Notes under the pieces: model-generated
The model's database searches: none
The model's input: the letters and a program-made list of their open reading frames with translations, nothing else
Told to the model about the DNA's origin: nothing
Shown: positions 46,701 to 61,700 of the stretch, in pieces
Numbering within the stretch: the stretch's first letter is position 1
Layout: each line of letters starts with the position of its first letter
From: Juglans regia
Taxonomy: Eukaryota > Streptophyta > Magnoliopsida > Fagales > Juglandaceae
Direction: 5' to 3'
Assembly (NCBI RefSeq): GCF_001411555.2
Contig: NC_049906.1
Coordinates: 128,781 to 192,780, forward strand
DNA length: 64,000 nt
Program-made: the position numbers and the translations under genes

Positions 46701-49700
46701 GATAACTCTTCTATTGATTGTGGTTGTGGTCCACTGGCAAGAGTGGGTTGGTTTAGGGTGATACTAGATGAAGCTCAAACAATTAAAAACCACCGAACTC
46801 AAGTGGCTAGAGCTTGCTGTAGCCTTCGAGCCAAAAGAAGGTGGTGCTTATCTGGAACACCTATTCAAAATGCGATTGACGACTTATACAGTTATTTCAG
46901 GTTCCTAAAATATGACCCGTATGCTGTGTACAAATCATTTTACAATACAATAAAGGTACCAATATCTAGAAATTCGCTACATGGGTACAAGAAGCTTCAA
47001 GCAGTTTTGAGAGCTATAATGCTGCGTCGTACAAAAGGTTACCACTTTCTCCTGTGTTTTAAGTTGTTTTGTGGTGATAAATATTTATTCTGCATGTTTT
47101 AATCAACTACAGTCGATGTCTCACTATGCATGCTCTGATATTTGGATTGTATTTCTCCTCTTTATTGCTTTTTTGGATCTACCTCTGTGTCTGCTTATTT
47201 CTTTCAATTCTAGATGTGTCTCAAGACTTGCTATGTGTTAATTCATCACATATGCATGTTTTAATTTATTTGAATGATCATAGCTTCATTAGAGAGGTCA
47301 AGTTTTCTGGGTGAAATATTAAAATATTAGTAAACATATGCATGAACATTGTGCACTCTCAAACATTGTTTTAGTTGTGCAAATTTTGTGCAGAATCACG
47401 TTAACTTCAGATTATGCCCTCTATGCATAATGATGTCTATATGGCTTGTAAACTACTTTTTCAAAATTTTGACATAGTGGAAGACGAAACCAATGTGCCT
47501 TTACTTCTTATGTCTCTTTCTCTGACATTTTGTGCCCCTCCGAAATGAGGACATGTTTGAAAGAGTTGAAAACTTCTCCCTCTTCACCCTAGCAAAGAAG
47601 TCCTAATATGAACCCACACATACACGTTGTTAGCATCAAAATTGCAATTAAAGGGCGAAGTTGCTGAAGCTAGTCTAAATGCCAAAGAATGATATTTGAA
47701 CGCTACAAGTCGCCACCGATGCTTGTCAAAAAGCGTTTGTAAGTAATCGTGGTAACACCCATTTTGCCTGCAAAACTGGAAAAGAGAAGCGGCTTTTCGC
47801 ACAGCTTGTTCATAGTGCAGGTCACACTTGAATATCAAACATCTGCTGATCGACAACAAAGTGCCTTCTGTTTTTCCCACCCTGCCAAAAAATTTTAACG
47901 GAATTGAAGTTTCTGGGCTGCTTTTTATCTCTACCTCAAAATTTATTGACCTATAGACATACCATTCCCTTTACTGGCTCTATTCTGTGAAGAATCTGAA
48001 GGGGTAAATGAGAGAAAAGGGAGGGATTTTATGTGGAAGGAATTGCATGCATGGTGTGGGGTGCTATCATTCACACAAGGCCCAACATTTTTGTTTGATC
48101 AAATAGAAGGGTTTACATTCACAAATGTGATTATGTGGATTTTGCCTTATGTGTGCCACTATAGATACAATACACATTTATTTGCTGAAGGTAATTTGAT
48201 AAATTCATTTTTCTGTTTGGTTCTGATTCCTGCTAGTTTTTATTGTGTAGGGACGTTGATTGATGGGGAGCCCATAATTAAGTTACCAGAAAAAAAAATT
48301 AACTTGACTAAGGTGAACTTCTCAATTGAGGAACGAGCCTTCTATACCAAGCTAGAAGCCGATTCACGTACTCAATTCAAGGTTCCTACTCATTCCATTT
48401 GATTTGTTTCTGCTTTAGAAGTTAGGTTATGATTGTGCTTGAATGTTGTCTTTTGAATTAACTTTGCATTCCTGACTATAGTAAGTATGCTGCTGCTAAT
48501 GAGTTAAAGAGCCTCGTATAAGGCACTTTGTTGGCTAGTGGAAGCAAATTAGAATGATCTTGTTTTATGCACCTTTTTTCATATTTATTTATCAAATCAT
48601 TTAAGCTTTCATCATTGCACTTGTACCGTATGTTCGCTTCATTATGATATGTCATCTACATGGAAACTTAGGACATAATATTGGTCATTATATGACATTT
48701 TGGGAGCTCTAAAATGCGATTGCTTCACCTATTGTGCATGTTGAGATTTTATTTTGATAAGATGCATGTTGAGCAAATTGATGTAGAAAGTCTTGAAATT
48801 CCCAGTTTTAGGGGTTCTCTAAGTGAAATGGCGTGTACATTTTGGATTTTTGGTTTATGCTTCAGAAGGTTAAAGTAAGAATGATTCCTGTGCACTCGGG
48901 CTTCGTTTAGTCTTCTATTCATATTAATGAAATCTTCACATGTAAAAAAAGGTTAATGTAAGTATGATCGATGAAGTGAGGATTGAATTAATTTTTTCTG
49001 CTTACTTTCTCTCACTATTTTATAATTTTTGTATTTTGGTTGCTAGCAAATGGTAAAATCATTAAAATCTCAAGAAAGAAACTTGAAGCAAAAGTACCTG
49101 TAGAAGAGACTATGAAGTTGTTTAATGAGCACGAAAGATCATGAATGAAGAAATAGACTGCAAATGATGATCTATGTATTGTTGCCTTCAAATGATGCTT
49201 ACATCCTAATGAAGTTTTTAAAATGGTGCTAGAATGGTAATGGATGAAAATATGGAAGCCAATACAATGCCTATAGAGTCGGCCGCCCCTCTGGTAGCCT
49301 TTTGTGGTTGGGTAGCACTCCTTCGTGTGTTTAATAACAATGATGTATTTATATATAGAAAAAATACAACAAGGTGAAGGAAATACGACAATGTGTGGGG
49401 ATGGAGTGTGAAGGCTTCAAGGAACAGCTTATGGCTTTGCTTATCGCCATTGACGTGGGGCACCAGCAACTCAAGAAAGCTAGCTAAAAAAAACAGCGGG
49501 AGCTTAAGAGGTTAACATGGTCGCTGAATTATGAGGGCAATTCTAGCAGGGATAGATCAAAAGGGAAGGGGCTGGCCTTCCTCCTATGAAACCCAAAATT
49601 GTGTCGTGGAATGTTCGCGGGCTCAACAAGGCCAATAAGCTTCTCCAAATAAGAAACTTGATTCGTGAGTGGAAGGCGAACATTGTTTATTTACAAGAGA

Positions 49701-52700
49701 TGGCTTAAATTAATTACTAGAAGAATTGTGTGAAGTATATGGAGTTGTGTACATGTGGATTGGGTGTACCTGGCATCTAATGGGGCATCAAGAGGTGTAT
49801 TGGTGATGTGGGATAGACGGGTGGTGGAGAAAATGGAGAAATTTATAGGGAAGTTCACGGTGGCATATTCCTTTAAGAGTGTGAGATAACTTTCTGTGGG
49901 TTTTTGCAAGTGTCTATGGACCAAACTCAGACAACAACAGAAGACGATTGTGGGAAGAATTAGCTGGAGTACGTAGCTAGTGGGACCTTCCATGGTGCAT
50001 TCACTGCATTAGTGGGGATTTTAATGTCATAAGATTTCCAAGTGAATGTTTCGGAAATAGAAGACTGCGGTCAACAATGACAGAATTCTCAAAGCGTATT
50101 TTTTATTTGAACCTAGTGGTTCTGCCTCTAGTGGGGGGTTCTTTCACATGGCCTAATAATTAGACGTAGTCTCGACTTGATAGATTTTTAATATCACTGG
50201 AATGGGAAAGTCATTTTCCGGATGTATGTCAAAAGAGAATGCATTGTCTTTGTTTGGATCATTGGCCTATCATGCTGGATTGTGGTGGTCTCCAAAGAGG
50301 GCATCGGTACTTTAAGTTTGAAAATATGTGGCTGAAATTTGAAGGCTTTGTGGATAGAGTCAGACGGTGATGGTCCTCATATCAGATACAGGGTACCCCT
50401 AGCTTCATCTTTGCTTGTAAACTAAAAGCTCTCAAAAAAGATTTAAAACTTTGGAACATTCAGTCTTTTGGTGATATAGAGGAACACAAGAAAATCAAGT
50501 TGATGGAGATCCAGGAGTTAGAGAGGATACAAGAGGATTGGGCTCTCACATAGGAAGAACTAGCTCGGAAGACAAAGTTGGTCTCAGATCTTGAGATGAT
50601 TATTTTATTAGAAGAGATTTCTTGGTGTCAAAAATCAAGAGCATTGTGGTTAAAGGAAGGAGATCGAAGCACGAAGTTCTTCCACAGCCCTTCTACTTTG
50701 TTTTGAAGTAGAGTCCAGATTGGAAGTGAACTTTGACAATTCAGAGATGGTGCCAATTGGAGGTATTCATAATATAAGACAACTGGCTCGCACACTGGGG
50801 TGTAAGATTGCCTCTCTTCCTATGACTTACCTTGATCTCCCGTTGGGGGCTACCTTAAGAACTTCTTCAATATGGTACACAGTGATTGAGAAAGTTAAGT
50901 CGAGACTGGGAGGATGGAAGAGAATGTACCTGTCGAAAGCAAGTGTGGCGTTCTGAATTGAGAAACTTCCAACGTGATTTCTTGTGGAGTGGAATGGGTG
51001 AGGAGTTCAAATTCCACCTAGTCAATTGGGAGAAGGTATGTTTTCCTATCTCCACCAGTGGTTTTGGTATTAGAAATATGAGAATTTTTAATTGGACGTT
51101 ACTTGAAAAATGGTTGTGGAGATACAATAAGGAATCAAAAGTCCTATGGAAGCTAGTGATTGAGAGCAAATATGGAGGCCTATTTTTTTTTGGGGGGGGG
51201 GGGGGGGGGGTTTGTACTAAAGAAGTGAGAAGGGCTTATGGAGTGGGATTGTGGAAGCACATAAGAAGAGGATGAGGGGTCTTTACTTGACACACAAGAT
51301 TTGTTCTGGGTGAGGGTTCTAGGATTAAATTCTGGAGTGATATTTGGTATGGTAACAATACTTTAAAGGTTTTAGTTCCTTCAGTTTTCCTAGTTGCAAG
51401 TGCTAAAGAGTTTTAGTGGCTGAAGTCATGGTGATATCAGGGGAGCAAATCCAGTGGAATGTCAATTTTACTAGGGCGGCACAAGACTGAGAAATGAGCA
51501 GCTTTGAAGACTTTTTCAGCTTTTTGTACTCCATAAAACCGAGCAACCAACAAGAAGATATGTTGTGGTGGATACCTGCAGGTAAAGGTTCATTCTCGGT
51601 TCGCTCTTTCTGTAAGTCTCTCACACAAGAGCTGAATATTCAGGTTCCATGGAGAAGGATTTGGAGACATAAGGCGCCTCCCAAAACGGCATTTTTCGTG
51701 TGGACAACTTTCTTGGGTAAGATCCTCAGAACCGATAACTTGAGGAAACGCAAGGTGATCATTGCAGATTCGTGCTGCATTTGTAGGAAAGGGGGTGAGT
51801 CTGTGGACCATCTTCTACTACCTTGTGAGATAGCTAGATAGTTATGGAATGAGGTGTTCGGTAGACTGGAGTTGGCTTGGGTTATGCATGTGATAGTCGT
51901 GGCAGTTCTGGCTAGCTAGAGAAATCTAAAGAGGCATTCAACAAATTAAAGTTGTGTGGAATATGGTCCTTATATGCATCATGTGGTGTTTGTGGCAGGA
52001 GCGCAATGATCGGACATTCGAAGACAAGGAGAGATCAATGGAGGAACTAAAAGCTTTATTTATTAGAACTCTATGTACCTGGGCCATAGCTGTTAACTTT
52101 AATGGCCTTGATTTACATGATTTTCTTGTCTCTATTGCGTCCATATGGTTAGGGCATACCTTTGTAGAGCTCCTTGTGTAATTGGCTTTGTCTATTCATT
52201 GATTAATAAAATTGTTTACTTATAAAATATATATATATATATATATATATAAAACAATGATCTTAGTTCTAATTCATGTGATGCTCCCCTGGAGGAGTAT
52301 TTGGAAGACAAAGGCACATTCAAAGGCACTCTTTTTGTATGGACAACTTCTTTGGGAAAGATACTCACACTTGATAATTTAAGGAAATGCCAATTCATTG
52401 TCATGGAGTGGTGTTGCATATGCAAAAAGAGTGGGAAGTATGTTGATCATTTATTACTTCATTGTGAAATTGCCATGACCCTATGAAATGATTTCTTCAC
52501 TCGGGTGGGACTAACTTGGGTGATGCCGAGACGGTTGATCGATCTCCTAGCTTCTTGGAGAGGCCTTTGGGGTGTCTCTCATATAGCAGCAATATGGAAG
52601 ATGGTCCCAATTTGTTTATGGTGGTGCATTTGGAGGGAAAGGAACAACAAAAGCTTCAAAGATTGAGAGTGATCAATGGAAGAGCTTAGAAAATTGTTTT

Positions 52701-55700
52701 TCAATACTTTACTTCATTGGTCGGTTGTAATTGATTTCAATGGAATGAGTTTTCAGGAATTTCTTGTATCATTGAACTAGCATGCTCAGGCTATGCACTT
52801 GATGGTAATGTTGTGGATAGGATGTTGTGGACGTTGGAAGGGTGTAAAAAATTCACTGTCCGTTTGTGCTATTGATTTCTCAAAATAGTCCTCCTTTCCA
52901 TTGGAAGTGTATTTGGAGGTCCCATGTTCCTTCCAAAGTGGCTTTTTTCATTTGGACTGCCTCTCTCGGGAAAATCTTTCATTTGGATAATTTGAGGAAA
53001 TGAGGTATCATAGTTATGGAGTGGTGTTTCATGTGCAAAATGAGTGGGTAAACCGTGGATCATCTTCTTTTGCATTGTAAGATGGCAAGGGCTTTGTGGA
53101 ATGGCATCTTTTGTAGAATCGGCTTGGCTTGGGTGATGCCGTTGAGACTGGTTGACCTTCTCGTGTGTTGGAACAAGCTTCATGGTTGTTCTCAAGTGGG
53201 TGCGGCTTGGAAGATGATTCCTTTGTGTCTTATGTGGTGCATTTGGATGGAAAGGAATGAACGGTGTTTTAGGCTCAGTTTGGATAGAGAGTTATCTCAA
53301 TTCATTCTATCTCATCTCATCATTACAACTTTTACAAATTCACACACAAAATACAATAAACAATTCAACTTTTTCAAATCCCAAAACAATAATAATATTA
53401 AAAAATAATATTATAACATTATTTTATTCAATTTTCAACTTTCATCTCAACTCGCTATCCAAACCTAACCTTAATGACAGAGCGTTCTCTCGAACATATC
53501 TAGAATTTTTTTGTACACTTTGCTGTTTTGGTTTTCAGTTTTAGTGAATAACAGATCTTCCGTTCATGATTTTGTGATGTCTCTTTCCGTATCCTAGAAT
53601 GTATTTAGGTATTTTCTTTTGTATACTTCCTGTGTACATGGGGCTTCACCTATACATTCGTCTATAATAAAATCTCTTATCAGTTATAAATAAAAATGAT
53701 TAATAAAGTTTTGCATACCAATAAAAAAAAAATTATGAATCTGCATTTTTCAGGCATATGCTGCTGCTGGCACTGTGAATCAGAATTATGCAAATATCCT
53801 TTTGATGCTTTTGCGCCTCCGCCAGGCCTGTGACCATCCGTGTCTTGTTAAAGATTATAATTCTGACTCAGTTGGAAAAGATTCTCTTAAAATGGCGAAG
53901 AAATTACCCAGGGACATGCTGATCAATCTATTGAATTGCTTAGAAACTTCCTTTGCCATCTGCCGTGTATGCGATGTGAGTTCTCTCAGAATGGGATGCT
54001 TTGATTTTTCCTTATTTTCTGTGATTTTTTGAAATACAAGTTTTAAGAGTTGATGAAACTCTTTGTAGCTGCTCAACAATGTGTGGCCCTAATGCTGTTG
54101 TTATTGCTATGGTTATACAATGTTTTTGTAGATTTATGTTGCCTATTTTCAAGGGTAATTATAGATGTGTAGTTGGTGTATGCATTTTGAGCTTTTTAAT
54201 TCAATTTCTATTATTGGCTGCAGTGCGTATGGGCAGCATTTCAAGGAATGTGTGATGCAGGAGCAAATATCAACATATTTATGGCTCGGTTTCTTTTTTA
54301 ATTAGGGTGTTTAGCAGCCTAGTAAAACCTGGAAACGAAGTTAGTATTTGGTTAGGGGCATCTGATGTAATTGGTGATAAAGTATTGGTGATTATTGCGA
54401 TAAAGGTTCTAATGATTGTTTCCTGCACTCAATTACTTCAGTTCGAAACTTGCATGTTTTCTTGATTTTGGTGTCTAAGCAACCTTATATCAGGGTTTTC
54501 TCTTTTGGTGGCATATTTGTAAGTTGACTTAGATGTGATGAAGACATCTTTATGTTCCTTTTACGTTCTTATAGACCTTTGTTTGTGTGCACAAAAATCC
54601 TTAATCTTCTTCACCATTTCACATTTCACTTATTGTTTCCTCTGTTGTGCCATTCACTGATTACTATGTATTTATCATCATTGCCATTTATCTTTTAGCA
54701 AGCTCACAATATTCAACCATATCGGAAGAATGAGATGTCATATGTCAATTCCTCTCTAATTCTTCTAGTATCTGATTATTTTACAGGATCCGCCTGAGGA
54801 CCCTGTTGTTACCGTGTGTGGTCATGTTTTCTGCTATCAGTGTGTATCAGAATATTTGACTGGTGATGATAATACGTGCCCTGCACCTGGATGTAAAGAA
54901 CAACTTGGTTCAGACATTGTTTTCTCCAAAGCTTCTTTGAGTAGTTGTCTTTATGATGATGTTGATAGTCCCACGATTTCTCGGTCCACTGAGAGACTAG
55001 TTCTGCAGAATGAGTATGGTTCGTCTAAAATCAGAGCTGTTCTTGAGATTCTGCAGACACATTGTAAAAGGCCTAAATCCATGGAATGCAATGGAAGCCC
55101 TTTGTCTCAAGAAATGACATACATAGAGAATGGCCATTCAGGTGTTGGTGCTATAAAGCACACTACAGTTTTTTCAAAACCACCAGCTGAGGGACCAATA
55201 AAAGCAATTATTTTTTCCCAGTGGACTAGCATGTTGGACTTGGTGGAGATTTCATTGAATGATTCTTGTATAGAGTACAGGAGGCTTGATGGCACAATGA
55301 CTCTGGGTGCTAGGGACAGGGCTGTTAGAGATTTCAACACTGACTCAGAGGTTTGGCCCCTAACTTGGGAACTGTGAAAGCAATCCTGGAATGCTTTTAG
55401 TTTTTTTTTCCTCTAATATCCTGTGTTGCTTTGGCAAGGTGGGTGGGTATTAGTAATAAAGCTATCTGAAAGTCATAATGCTTTTTGCTGATAAAATGCT
55501 GTTTAGAAATATTAGATTACTGTGACAGCACCTTGCTAGATTTGCTTTGTTTTGGTACTTGGTATTACAAATTGTTGATATCGTGCTTGATTGTTTCCCT
55601 TTCGTCGCTTATCGCCTAAACCTGTGTTATACTTTCAGTATCTGAATGACCAAGTTTTGTCGCAGGTCACCGTTATGCTGATGTCGTTAAAAGCAGGAAA

Positions 55701-58700
55701 CCTTGGGTTAAACATGGTTGCTGCATGTCATGTTATTCTCTTGGATCTTTGGTGGAATCCAACTACTGAAGATCAGGCTGTTGATCGAGCACATAGGATT
55801 GGACAGACTCGTCCTGTTACTGTAACACGGATTACAATCAAGGACACTGTGGAAGATAGGATATTATCCCTTCAGGTATTGTCTGTCCTGTTATACTGGT
55901 ATTCTTCCTGCCCCCCCCCGCCCCCGCGGGAGATTTAGGTTAGTACCTTTTATGTTGGTCTGATTCTGGAGTGGTTCATTGAAAGTGTTTCAAGGTGCAG
56001 AAATGCCAAGTGCCTAGACAGTTTGCATGAAAAGAATGTGTTCTCAGTAGTTTTCATTATTTCAATTGTACTGTTTATGCTTGTTTGTTTGTGAGCTTGC
56101 TATACACTATTCATCCACTTTATTATTTAAGCTTTTGAGATTGGTTGTTCTTCTACATGGTATCAGTCTCCTTTCGAGGTCATCGGTTCAAGTGTTGTTT
56201 CCCCCATTGTTTTAGATTCTTCTATTCTGCATGCATAAGGTTTACACGTGAGATGAATTAGTGAGGATGATCAGCAAATTTATTAGTAGTTAGTTATTGA
56301 GAAAAATGTCTGTAATTTCGGTTATGTTATTTTTAATTTAGGCTTTAGTGAAACGTGGATGAATTTACTTTTGATTTGGGGGTTTTCACTTCAATAAAAA
56401 TTAAGATTTTTGGCCCCGTATGATTTATCATATATGTTCCTTTTTAATAGTTAATAACTTTTGACAATAAGGTCTCCAGCTCCAGCGAAAATCTAAAATT
56501 TTCTTACTGTTTCACTTCACTTGTGAGTTTCCTACCTTCTATATATCTTAAATCAGTTCCATTATTTCCAGAATATTCTTTGTGCCAATTGATGCTTTAG
56601 TTTAGTTGAAGCAAAAAAGACATATATCTTCTATTAATGTTGAAAGACCTCTAATAATTAAGAGTGGGACAAACAAGAAACAAGAAAATTGTGGGCCAAG
56701 AAAGGGCAGATGAAAGCCCATAACCCCACTGCGATGGCGAGTCAAATACTCGGGTAGCTCAATCTTCGAAAGCGGGTGCAAAAAACCCATCGGAGCCCAT
56801 GCTACACCAAACAGGGACAACACAGAAACAACCGACAGAGGAAGGCGAGCCGGTATTCCAGCCAATGGGGTGGCGGCACCAGCGCCAGTGACAACAACAA
56901 TAGATGCTGGGCTGTTTTTGATGCAGAAATCATTGCCCAGGCTGTAGAAATGGACGAGAACACATTGGTTTCACCCGAGAAAGTGATATCGCTAGATATA
57001 GAAGGTATATTGAGTCTGGGAAATGTACAAACAGAGGATGGGATTTGTTTGTGAACTGTGTATTATGGGGGAAAGGGAAATTCCAGACAATGCGATGGTA
57101 GTGTTTGACTTGGATGGGGCTGAGGGAGAGTTTTGGCTGGTGTTGTGTCCTGTCTCATATAAGATGGGTGAGCTACAACAAGTCCCGTGTCAGTGAGGAG
57201 GTATACTGGGAAGAACCCACTTCACTGTTTTCTCTACACCCAAACAACAGCAGTGGCTTCTGGGTCTGAGATTGAGTCTTACACAAAGCACAGGAGATTC
57301 AACATTGTGTGGGGATCTTGTGTGATTGTTTTGAGGACCAATTCATGGCTCTCCTTGCAACTATAGAGGCTGGACAGACCCATTCTATCTCACCCGGTGA
57401 GCTCAATTCAGCTAAGAAGAGAGCTAGAGAATTAAAAAGGCTTAACCAGACAGTCAATGATGGAGCAAGAGAGAGGAGCTCTAACCGTGGAAGATTGAAG
57501 GGAAGGGCAATGGAGGTTTTTTTATGAAACAAAAAATTGTTTCATGGAATGTAAGGGGCCTGAATGAGAGAAGGAAAAAAATGCTGTAAAATTAGAGATC
57601 GACTACATAAATGGAGAGTAGACATCATATACTTGCAAGAAACGAAATTGGAATTTATCCTCCTTTGCATTATTAGGAGTTGGGGTTGTAATCAAGTGGG
57701 AGGTGACATTATTTACCATCCAATGGAGCATTTGGAGGCATCTTAGTGATGTGGGATAAAAGAGTGAGTGGTGGAAAAGACAGGATTGTTTGGGGGGACT
57801 CTATGGTGGTTTGCTCATTCAAGGATGTTGTGGATGGATATTAGTGGGCCTTCGCAGGAGTTCATGGTCTTAATCTAGATCGCTCAAGAAATTTATTATG
57901 GGATGAGTGGGCAAGACTAAGCAACATATGGGACTTACCTTGGTGTATTGGTGTCAACTTCAACGTCACTCGGTTCCCAAGTGAAAGCTCACGTGGCTCT
58001 AGCTTAACCCAACAATGGTAGACTGCTCGAACTTTATCTCTGAACGAGATTTATTGGATGCTCATCTTCTAGGTGGCTCATTCACTTGGTCAAGCAACCG
58101 AGAACACTCTTGGTCAAGGATCAATAGATTTCCAGTATCATTGAAATGGGAAGCACATTACCCAGATCTTATTTAAAAAGACTCCCCATATTGTGTATAG
58201 ATCACTTTCCTATCCTTCTTGATTGTGAAGGTCTTCATGGAGGTCCAAGGTACTTCAAGTTTGAAAATACGTGGTTGAAGTCAGGAGTTCTCGACAGAGT
58301 CCGGCAGTGGAGGTCTTCTTACCAACTCTATGGAAACCCAAGCTATATCATGGCATGTAAATTGAAGTATTTGAAGAAAGATTTGAAGGTTTGGCAAGGT
58401 GGAAGGTCAATAGAATACTTTCTTTGAGGAACTCAAAGGATTGGAGGGAGTGGAGGAGGAAAGGGAATTATCTAAAGTGGAGACGGCTCGTAAAATCTAA
58501 GTGACAACGGATATTGAAAGTGTCTCTTTATTGGAAGAAATATATTGGAGACAAAAATTGAGAGTAATATGGTTGAAGGAGATAAATGCACCAAGTTCGT
58601 CCACCAGATGGCTAACTCACATAGGAGAAACATTGCCATAGAGACGTTGATGATTGGTGGGGTGGCTTCCTCCAACCAACCGAGTCACGGATCACATTGT

Positions 58701-61700
58701 CAACTATTATGAGAATGTGCTCTCAGAACAATCTTCTTGGGCACCGAGCTTAGATGGGCTTACTTTTGACACACTTCTTGATTCACATGAAGTAGAACAA
58801 CTTGCAAAGCCGTTAGACGAGATAGAGATCAGGAAAGCGTTAAAAAACATGGCGGGTGATAGCTCCAGGTCTGGATGGCTTCTCTATGAAAATTTTCCAA
58901 ACATGTTGGGAAGTGCTCAAAGAAGACATAATGGGGGTCTTTCATGAATTTAATGAAAATGGAAGGTTTGAAGAAAGCAATAATGCAATTTTTATTGCGC
59001 TCTTTAAAAAAAAACCCAGCTTTGTAGAGGTAAAAGATTATCGTCCGATTAGCTTGGTGAGCAGAATGTACAAGATTCTCTCTTAAGTTTTGGCAAATAG
59101 ATTGAGCATGGTGATGGAGTAGTTAATATCAAAGCCTCAAAATGCCTTGCGTAGGTGGGCAAATTCTAACTTGGTGCTTATTGCCAATGAATGCTTGTAT
59201 TGTAGTTTCAAGTTGGGAGAGCTGGGGCTTTTGTGCAATGCAGACCTCTTATGAAGGAAACTTAGAGCTCATGTTGGTCATGGTACTCCCCTATGGAATG
59301 TTACGTTCCTCAAAGATGCACAAGATTGGGAAGTTGATGCTTTTTCTGAGTTTTATGACTTAAGTGTACTCTACTTGTTTGATGGGGGAGTCGAAGTCAA
59401 GATAATTCGGGCACTACTTGGCAAATGGTTGTGGCGGTATAACAAGGAACCGGATGCCTTATGGAAGATTGTGATTGAGAACAAATACGGTGGTCTCGAG
59501 AGGGGTTGGTGTACTAGAGAGGTGCGAGGGGCCGCTGGAATGGGATTATGGAAACACATTAGAAGAGGATGGGTGGTTTTTCATCAACATACAAGATTGC
59601 AATTGGGTACAGGTTCAAAGATAAGATTTTGGAAGGATGTTTGGTGTACCAATTGTACTCTACAAGACAGTTTTCCTACACTTTTTGAGATTGCAAATGC
59701 TAAAGATGCCATGGTGGCGGAGGTAATGGAAGTTGTAGGTAGAAACATCCTTTGGAATATCAATTTCTTCAGGGCAGCACAGGATTGGGAGATGGGGAGT
59801 TTTATAGACTTTTATAGCCTTTTATACTCTTGTCGCCCAAATACCCAGCATACAGATGATTTGTGGTGGTGTCCAACAAGGAAAGGGGTCTTCACTGTTA
59901 GCTCCTTTTACAAGGTACTCACACAAGTGCCTGACAGTCAATTTCCTTGGAGAAAGCTCTGGTGCAATAAGGCTCCTCTCAAAGCTTCTTTGTGTGGACA
60001 GCGGCTTTGGGGAAGATTCTTACTACGGATAATCTGAGAAGACGAAACATAATCATAGCAGACTGGTGTTGTATGTGTAAAAGAGGGGGTGAATCGGTGG
60101 ATCATTTACTTTTACATTGCGAGGTAGCCAGGACTATTTGGGATGCGGTGTTTAACAGAATAGATCTAGCATGGGTGATGCCAGAAACTGTGATGGATGC
60201 TTTGGCCTGTTGGACTTCAATTCGAGGAATGAGACAGATTAAAGCGGTTTGGAAGATGATCCCAAACTGTATTTTGTGGTGCTTATGGCAGGAGCGCAAT
60301 GAGAGGATTTTTGAAGACAAAGAGAGATCAATAGCAGAGCTAAAAATGTTATTTTTTAGGACCCTTTGTACTTGGGCTCATGCTGTGGACTTTAATGGCA
60401 TGGAGTTTCATGAGTTTCTAGTTTCTAATGTTCCCACCTAGTTAGGATGGGAGCAGCAGAACTTTTCTTTGTAATTGACACTTTTTGGATGAATATATAC
60501 TTATTTTACTTATCAAAAAAAAATTTGGTGCCCCTCTAAGAAAGGGAAGTTCATAGGCACGATACAAATCCATTCCCATGGAAGAGTATTTGGAAGGCAA
60601 AGGCACACTAAAGACATTGTTTGTATGGAGGGCTTCCTTTTGGAAGATCCTCACTCTAGACAACTTTAGTAATTGTTGGATCATAATCATGGATTGGTAT
60701 TATATGTGCAAAAATAGTGGAGAGTCTCACTGGGTTAACTTGGGTGATGCAGAGAAGGGTAATCATCCTCCTAGCTTCTTGGAGAGGCATTTGGGGCAAC
60801 TCTCAGAATGCAGCAATATAGAAGATGGTTCCAATATGTTTATGGGGGTATATTTGGAGGGAGAGAAATGAAAGAAGCTTTGAAGGTCAAGAGCGGACAA
60901 TGGATGAGCTTAGAAATTTCTTTTTCAATACTCTACTCCATAGGTAGATTGTGATTGATTTTCATGGCATGACTAAATCATAAATTCCTTGTATCACTAA
61001 CTAGCATGCCTAGGTGTTGCTCTTGTATATGTTCCGTATACTTGGGCTCTTGATTCTCATGATCAATAAAATTTTGTTTACCAATAAAAAAAAAAAATTT
61101 AAGAGTGGTATTAGAAGGTCTTCCTCTGCTCAGTAGCTCTCATCAAGCCACCAAATTTGCTGCCTTGAGAGAGATGTAGGTCAATGCTGCAATTACGTCA
61201 TCATATATCAGACTTGCTGCACCATCTTAGATGTGAGTTTATGGAGCAAGGGGCTAGTATGGCTTGTGTGCCTGCACATTAGAATTTTCAGTACTCTTGC
61301 CTTTGTTATCGGGTTAATTGACGACAGTCAGGGTTGGAGGTTGGGTTGGTAGGTGTGAGAAGGTCGAACATGTGCAGAAATACAAACAGAGAGATGAAAT
61401 GGTTGTCCTTGTGTTTCATTAAATGTACCATTATCCCAGAAGTTAAAGCTGATAGGAAATAGGGAATTTAATCAGTTAGTCCAGATTTGAACACTTTTCC
61501 TTATGTGGGTCTAAACTATCCCTCAATGAGTGGGCTTGACACATGATTGATAACTTTTTTTGAATAGTAGGTAGGTGTCAGGGTTTGAACTCACGATCAG
61601 TACTCTAGTACGTGTTAAATCATGTGCTGAATTTACGCAATTAAAATTCTAACATATTTTATTTTAACTTTGTTGCAGGAAGAGAAGAGAAAAATGGTCG

